This document shows, one piece after another, positions 59,301 to 64,000 of a stretch of 64,000 nt of DNA; position 1 is the stretch's first letter; the number at the start of each line of letters is the position of its first letter. This stretch comes from Paracyclopina nana (Eukaryota; Arthropoda; Copepoda; Cyclopoida; Cyclopettidae): NCBI GenBank assembly GCA_019096065.1, contig JAGUCH010000007.1:5044501-5108500 (forward strand), written 5' to 3'. The notes beneath the pieces are model-generated. The model searched no databases. It was not told the origin of the DNA and worked only from the letters and a program-made list of their open reading frames with translations. The translations under genes and the position numbers were made by a program.

Positions 59301-60579
59301 TGAGAATTAATCTGCTATGTACTCCACTTTTGCAAAATTATAGGTGGCGCTGTTCAGACGCGAAAAACAAAAGCCGTGCCGGTACAGAAATTTTTAGCAG
59401 ACCAGCCTAGAGTGGAAACAGCTGGCTATAAATAAATTGGATTTGTTGCTTTTATTGATGAAAGTTAGAAAAGTATCTGTGCATCTCTTTCAAATTTTCC
59501 TTCTATTAAAAGTTTAATTAGACCCCCTGGAAGCTGCCTAGCATGTACTACGAAAAAGTTGATGTGAATAGCTTGCCTCTATGTTTACACTCTACTTCTT
59601 CCACCATCAAAAGTTAATGGCAGTAAAAGTTGTTTTGGCATTCGAGCTCATTCACTTTATCTCCTCTTGGAAGTTCGAAGCTAAAGCTAGTGAGCTGGCT
59701 AGTGCTGCGTAAAAAAACCTAGAGACCGTTCCCGCCAGCATTAATTTAGAAAGTAGAGAGAGAGTTAATTGGTCATACTACCAGCTTAAAAATAAGCTCT
59801 TTCACAGCTCCCCAAATGGTGCCAAAAAGCAAAAACAAAGCTAAACTGGACAACTCTTTGAAACGAGAGCTTCAAACAATGTCAAAAAATGCAGCATTTG
59901 GCTGCTTCTCTAGAAATCCAGTCCCATTAATTAGCTATGTCTGAGTTTGCAATTCTTCCTATTTTTCACATGGTTAGGTTGAGTTGAAGTTTCAGATGGA
60001 AACATTGAAGCAACTGGCAGATCATGCAAATCCAGTGTGAGAAATGGGAGTAACTCACAATTTTGTTGTTGAGCCTTTCCAGTTCCACTTCCAATTTGTC
60101 TTTTGGAGGCGGCTCCTGAGGTAGCCTGCGATACTGGCTAAACTTTCTGAACAGGTTCACTCCAGGAAGAGCCAAAACAACAAAAGGGCGAAATATGCCC
60201 CCACCACCAGTTGCTGAGTTTGCTTCATTTCCTTTTTCATTTATTGAAGCTGACACCTCTTCCCCTGGTTTCTTGCTGCCATTTTTTCTAGGTGGACTTG
60301 GAGCTGATGATGAAGATGAGCCACCATTGTTAATTATGCCCTTTGTTTTACTTCCAGCAGCGCCTCCAGAGGCTGCCACAGATTTTTTGCGGCCATTTTT
60401 CAGGGCTGTTGAATTGCTGGCAGCTGCAGTAGTGAGAGAGGACATTTTTCTCAAAGCTGACATCCCATTTTGAAGCCCTGAAAAAGTGGATTGAAATATG
60501 CTCAAAATTAGTATTGATCACTTTTACCTCTTTCAAAGTCTGCTTCTTTTCCTGGAAAAATTCCTGGGCTTGAGCACAT
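50364..60579 (-). CDS. C3HC4 RING-finger protein with Ser-rich tail
   Basis: Probable E3 ubiquitin ligase. Eleven exons, all phases matching: 60528-60579, 60059-60477, 53753-53815, 53162-53286, 52904-53094, 52257-52381, 51945-52191, 51146-51587, 51013-51079, 50581-50733, 50364-50516 (678 residues). Seen: a Lys/Ser/Gly-rich N-terminus; a coiled coil spanning exons 2-3 (LEVELERLNNKI|DNLLDKLDEVEAEK); RING C179-x2-C182-x11-C194-x-H196-x3-C200-x2-C203-x17-C221-x2-C224; then long Ser/Arg/Pro/Asn-rich disorder. The linkage of exons 1-2 over a 6.2-kb intron is inferred from phase and from the unbroken heptads. The acceptor at 50733 (CTAG|GCT) rather than 50704 keeps frame. Similar uncharacterised RING proteins occur in insects; I know no name. 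Confidence 0.78.
53339..53623. mobile_element. CCCAACCAG-family element C (285 bp)
   Basis: CCCAACCAGAAATT at both ends in inverted orientation, flanked by AC on each side. The interior is itself palindromic around GTTATGTAACATTAAC and its inverse. Lies in the intron between RING gene exons 3 and 4. No tRNA-like core. Confidence 0.78.
56884..57041. mobile_element. 158-bp perfect-hairpin MITE
   Basis: GGGCGTTCTCATATTG begins and its inverse ends a nearly complete palindrome; arms of about 65 bp contain AACCTGATTTTGGTTAACC, with about 25 bp of loop. Inside the 6.2-kb intron of the RING gene. Confidence 0.75.
58185..58607. repeat. Direct duplication carrying CTCF-like sites
   Basis: 58185-58290 and 58491-58607 share CCCCATTTCACTTTCGCACT, then AAAGATGGCG, GTAGAATC and TAGATTC in the same order, about 305 bp apart. 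Each copy contains one AGATGGCG core. Confidence 0.55.
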
Positions 60580-62403
60580 CAGCAAAAGACATGATTTCTT
60601 CTTTCTCTTCAATATAGAGTGTATATAATGTTTGATGGAAACCGCCTTGGAAAGATATTGAGCCTTGCTCTAACACAAGTGTGTGTGCTCTTCTGTGCCA
60701 ACGTTGGAAATCTGAAAGGGAATAGGAAAAAACTTAATAATTCAGAACCTACACATCGAAATGTCGAATTCGCCTTATTTCTTATTCTGCTGTATATATG
60801 ATCCAAGATCAAAAAAGAAAGTCACGATTCGCGAACAAAATATGCGCATTTGTGGCGGCAGAAAAAAAACTGAGCAGCGAAAAAACAACAAAAACTCAAT
60901 TCTAACTTTTGCGCCAAGTTGGTCAATCACATTTGATGGCGCCATGCTAGAAAGTAGCCGAATAAATTCAGTAAACGCCATAATGTGATGCTCAAATAGC
61001 GCAATTTCTTCTTTGACTTTTGGTTAACTACTTTTATCAGTCAGCAGTTTTTAAAGCTTGCATTTTCTTAAAGGACAAAAGTTCCAATTTTTGAAAAGAT
61101 GCACTTCAGAATTGTAGATGAGCATGGTAAAAAGTCCCCTATTGCGCTATTTTACATCATGTGGAGCAGTAGAATGGAAAAGCACAGGTGTGGGTGAGTA
61201 TATACTGCTGTTCTTCCATTTGCTCGGTTTAGCTTTTTAATGAAGTCTTCAGCTAGCTAATAATCGTGCTGCGGCTGAAATGGAGACAGCAGCAGTAACA
61301 GAAGCTAGTGTCAAAGAGCCCCTTTTGGCATAGCATAGCATTTCATGCTCTTTTTATGGACTCATATAAAGGAAAAAGCAACCCAGACTAGCAAGCATTT
61401 CCAAAATGCTTGAAACACTTGAATGGCCTCTTTAGAAAATGCTACCTCACAATATGGCAGAAATGGTTTTTAATCTTGAAACAGGTGAAACTTTCTTCCT
61501 CTTTCCTTTTTATGGCTCCATTCCTGAGTTTCCTCCTTGGTGAGTTTCTTGCAAAATGTGGGACGTCATTCATTATACATTCATTGCTTTTTCGAAGAGG
61601 GGATTCAGCACACTTTATCGGTTCATTTAAGTGCGGTTTACCCGCCATAGCTCATTTCAGATGCATTAGAGCGAGCAAGGTTCATGAAGTTTGCCCCTCA
61701 CATGCCTTTCAACCACTTTCCAATAAGTTATTCAGAGCTATTTATGGTTTGTTGTTGTTGCGCCGCGTCAGCCAATCAGGACTCAGGAGACGTTCTCAGA
61801 AGCCAATCAAAGGAGAAGAAAATGCGGCGGCCATCTAGCGGTCAAACTTTGCACTAACACAGGCTTATTGACCTTTTCTTTTGAAGCCGAGCATAGAGAG
61901 CTTTTGGCTTTTGAATGCCATGTTACTACTTCTATCCCAAAGAGATGGAAGGAAGAATGTATTATGCATAAGCTTCTTCTATTACTGCTATTCTGGTACA
62001 GCAAACCTTTCAAGCCGAGCCAAACTAAGAATACACTACAGCAGCGAAGAAAACAATAACAGGTTTACAAATGGCCCAGGCAAAATACTGCTTCCATATG
62101 CAAGGTAGGCTGAATAGCTCATTATTTTTCATACTACTATTTTTGCAGGAGAAGAATAAAGGAGAAAAAATGGCTTGGTTTGCAAAAAGGGGGGAAATGC
62201 ACGTCAGTTCAGTATGATTTGGCTGAAATTGAATTTGGATAGAAACCGAAGCAAGTTTAGGGTGTTATAATTAGGGAATGAGCAGGAAGTTTCCAACAAC
62301 AAAAAATGAAAACTATCGTAAGGTTGACTACCAGAAAAATAGGTCATTTAAAACCTGTCCTAAACATGGATTTTTTTTTGGTTGGGCTTTTGTAAATAAG
62401 CTT
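60580..62403. other. Upstream region of the RING gene, intergenic
   Basis: Contains the presumed minus-strand promoter (TATATA-type run near 60614-60630) and one CTCF-like site at 61829. A 142-codon open frame at 61410-61838 has no recognisable similarity or splice context. No gene supported. Confidence 0.45.
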
Positions 62404-63613
62404 CCCAACCAGAATTTTGCCGAAATTATCGGTTAATATTCGGGACCATTTTGATATCAAATTTGATCTTGAATACTTCGCGAATCGGGGTTTAATCCGT
62501 GACGGAATTCACTGCTGAGAAATCGATTTGCTCATGAAAAGTAACTGAAATTTAATGTTGATTACTTACTGATTGTTTCATATGCTTGGCCACTTTCAGC
62601 AGAATGTTCAGGAACTTTTCAGGAACTTTTCAGGAATTGATTTCAGTTAATATTCAAGGACTTGATTTCAGTTATTATTCAAGGACCTGTCAAAAATTAA
62701 TTTTTGGGGGAGCTTTCTAGCTTTTTGATTAAGCTTTCTCTTTCTTTAGACTATGATGGATTTTAAGTGTAAGAAAGAAAGTCAGAAAAGCTAGAAAGAA
62801 AGTTTACCCATGGTGGATTCGAACCCATGAACCTCAGATTCCTCAGATTTGGAATCCAGTGCCTTGCCTCTAGACCACAGATGTCCCACTCTGATTTAGG
62901 CTTTTTTTAGCTATAATATTGCGCAGAATATACTCTAGATGGAGCTAGCTTTAATTTTTAGAGGGCTTGAAAATGTCTTTTAAGTCCATTTGTCACTGAA
63001 TAGTTCTTGAACTATGAAAAAATAATCATTCTGGAAAATTTATTGACATGAACACTCCTGAATTGTAATTGAATATTCAAGTTTCATTCATTATTGAAAA
63101 GCTACTGAACATAAGCTCTTGCATAGTTCTTGAATTGTCAAGAAGCTTTTGTTGCTGAAAAGTTGCTGAAATGAACATTACTGAATAGTTCTGGAAAAAT
63201 TAAGCTTAATTTCTTGTTGAAAAGTTGATGATTGAAAGTTCTTGAATAATTCTTGAATTATCAAAAAGTATTCCTTATTGAAAAGTTGTTGAATTTAACA
63301 TTACTGAATAGTTCTTGAATAGTCAAGAAGTATACATTGTTGAAAAGTTGCTGAAATCAAAGTTTCTGAATAGTTCTTGAATAGTCAAGACATATTCATT
63401 ATTGAAAAGTTACAGAGCTAAACCTATTGAATAGTTCCCAAGCAGTCAATAGCTTTTCACACAGAGAAGTTGTTGAAAAGTTACTGAGCTTAAAGTTCTT
63501 GATTTGTTCCCGAGCACTCGAGTAGTTTTCATCAATGAAAAGCTCCCGAAAAGCTCATTTTGCCAATTCGGGAACTATTCAGGCCCGAATCGGTAACTAA
63601 AATTCTGGTTGGG
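62404..63613. mobile_element. CCCAACCAG-family element B (1.2 kb)
   Basis: CCCAACCAGAATTTT at both ends, inverted, flanked by TT on both sides. 62580-63140 matches element A, including the tRNA-like core (62808-62885, minus, with a longer variable region). From 63150 on, degenerate units built on GTTCTTGAATAG and TTGAAAAGTTGCTGAA repeat every 55-65 bp. Confidence 0.75.
62808..62885 (-). repeat. tRNA-like core inside element B
   Basis: Same A-box, TTCCAAA loop and B-box as in element A, with an extra AGGAATCTG-type insertion in the variable region. Not a functional tRNA because the acceptor arms do not pair. Confidence 0.45.
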
Positions 63614-64000
63614 TTATAGATACACTTTGTCAAATGTTCCGTGCTCGGTATTTCAAGCACTCTAAAGAAATGGGTGCACAGTGAACCAGCTAGATCATAA
63701 GCTCTAGTGTTGTTCAAGCAATTTTCAGGCCCTGTAACTTTTCTTTTTTGGTATAGCGCTAGATGAGGAAAATAACACATAAGAACTTTTCCCCTACTAA
63801 CGCTGCTCATTTTTTTCATTAAGCACCATGAGAGATGAGATCCCATTCATGGCCACTAACTGTGTTAGTATATCTTTGAAAAATTTCCGATCATCCTTCT
63901 CATCGGAAATTCTCGATTTTACGGGGCACCCTTTAATTGCGCTATTTTCAGGCTCATTACACTCTTCAGGCTTAGGTGAAGCAATTAATGGGCAATTTAA
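63614..64000. other. Non-coding end of window
   Basis: No exon or repeat recognised. A minus-strand open frame overlapping the end of element B (63532-63846) is chance. Confidence 0.4.

Larger units (their letters stand above)
50736..61841. promoter_or_regulatory. Cluster of CTCF-like motifs
   Basis: AGRKGGCG-type cores occur at 50736-50745, 51121-51130, 53976-53985, 54808-54817, 57773-57782 (minus), 58240-58249, 58544-58553, 59342-59351 and 61829-61841 (minus, GGCC variant). Several have the flanking CCGCT or CGCGG expected of the CTCF consensus (CCGCTAGATGGCG at 54803). They cover the RING gene and its upstream side. Binding is not shown by sequence alone. Confidence 0.45.

Noticed and set aside
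61410-61838. 142-codon gene
   Set aside because: No recognisable domain, no promoter or splice context, and low-complexity ends.

Overview
The window is animal nuclear DNA. Genes are split by many short introns (often 55-70 bp), the sequence is AT-rich, and the families are metazoan: DEG/ENaC channel, nuclear receptor, NDRG, FBXO28, NAA60, an LRMDA-like protein and a TRC8/RNF145-like E3. The divergent nuclear receptor DNA-binding domain (P-box region CLSCKAFFRR), the pickpocket-like channel and the lineage-specific receptor cluster suggest an arthropod. A crustacean is plausible, but sequence alone does not settle it. No bacterial, viral or CRISPR features were seen.

Layout. 0.9-9.3 kb: a 12-exon DEG/ENaC channel whose 4.9-kb intron 7 holds two small tandem genes on the opposite strand and several nested repeats. 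10.1-11.7 kb: a 17beta-HSD/retinol-dehydrogenase type SDR with a tRNA-Gly(UCC) in an intron. 12.8-13.4 kb: an orphan one-TM protein. 13.6-17.3 kb: a short TRC8-like membrane RING E3 with a complete two-exon nuclear receptor inside its second intron. 17.3-26.6 kb: a secreted orphan protein on the minus strand, interrupted by an 8-kb foldback element. 27.2-28.5 kb: FBXO28. 28.9-35.4 kb, minus strand: NDRG, an LRMDA-like LRR protein, NAA60. 35.9-44.0 kb, minus strand: a cluster of two-exon seven-TM receptors (four intact, one frameshifted, one relic). 47.0-49.6 kb: a patatin phospholipase fused to TPRs. 50.4-60.6 kb, minus strand: an 11-exon C3HC4 RING protein spread over 10 kb with many CTCF-like motifs. 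60.6-64.0 kb: intergenic, with one transposon.

Main result. The 7,958-bp element at 17751-25708 has perfect 52-bp terminal inverted repeats and an 8-bp target duplication (GTTTTGCG) in what was one exon. One terminus supplies a splice donor, the other a splice acceptor. Splicing would leave 28 nt of element plus the 8-bp duplication, 36 nt in all, so the reading frame is kept and 12 residues are added. Because the termini are inverted copies, the same sites would work in either orientation. This is a transposon behaving as an intron (an introner), very large and built mainly of 9-bp, 27-bp and 158-bp satellite arrays in palindromic order.

Other themes are genes nested in introns, a family of inverted-repeat elements with CCCAACCAG ends (three copies, two carrying a tRNA-like core), and a tandem receptor family with one invariant intron that I cannot assign to a named class.
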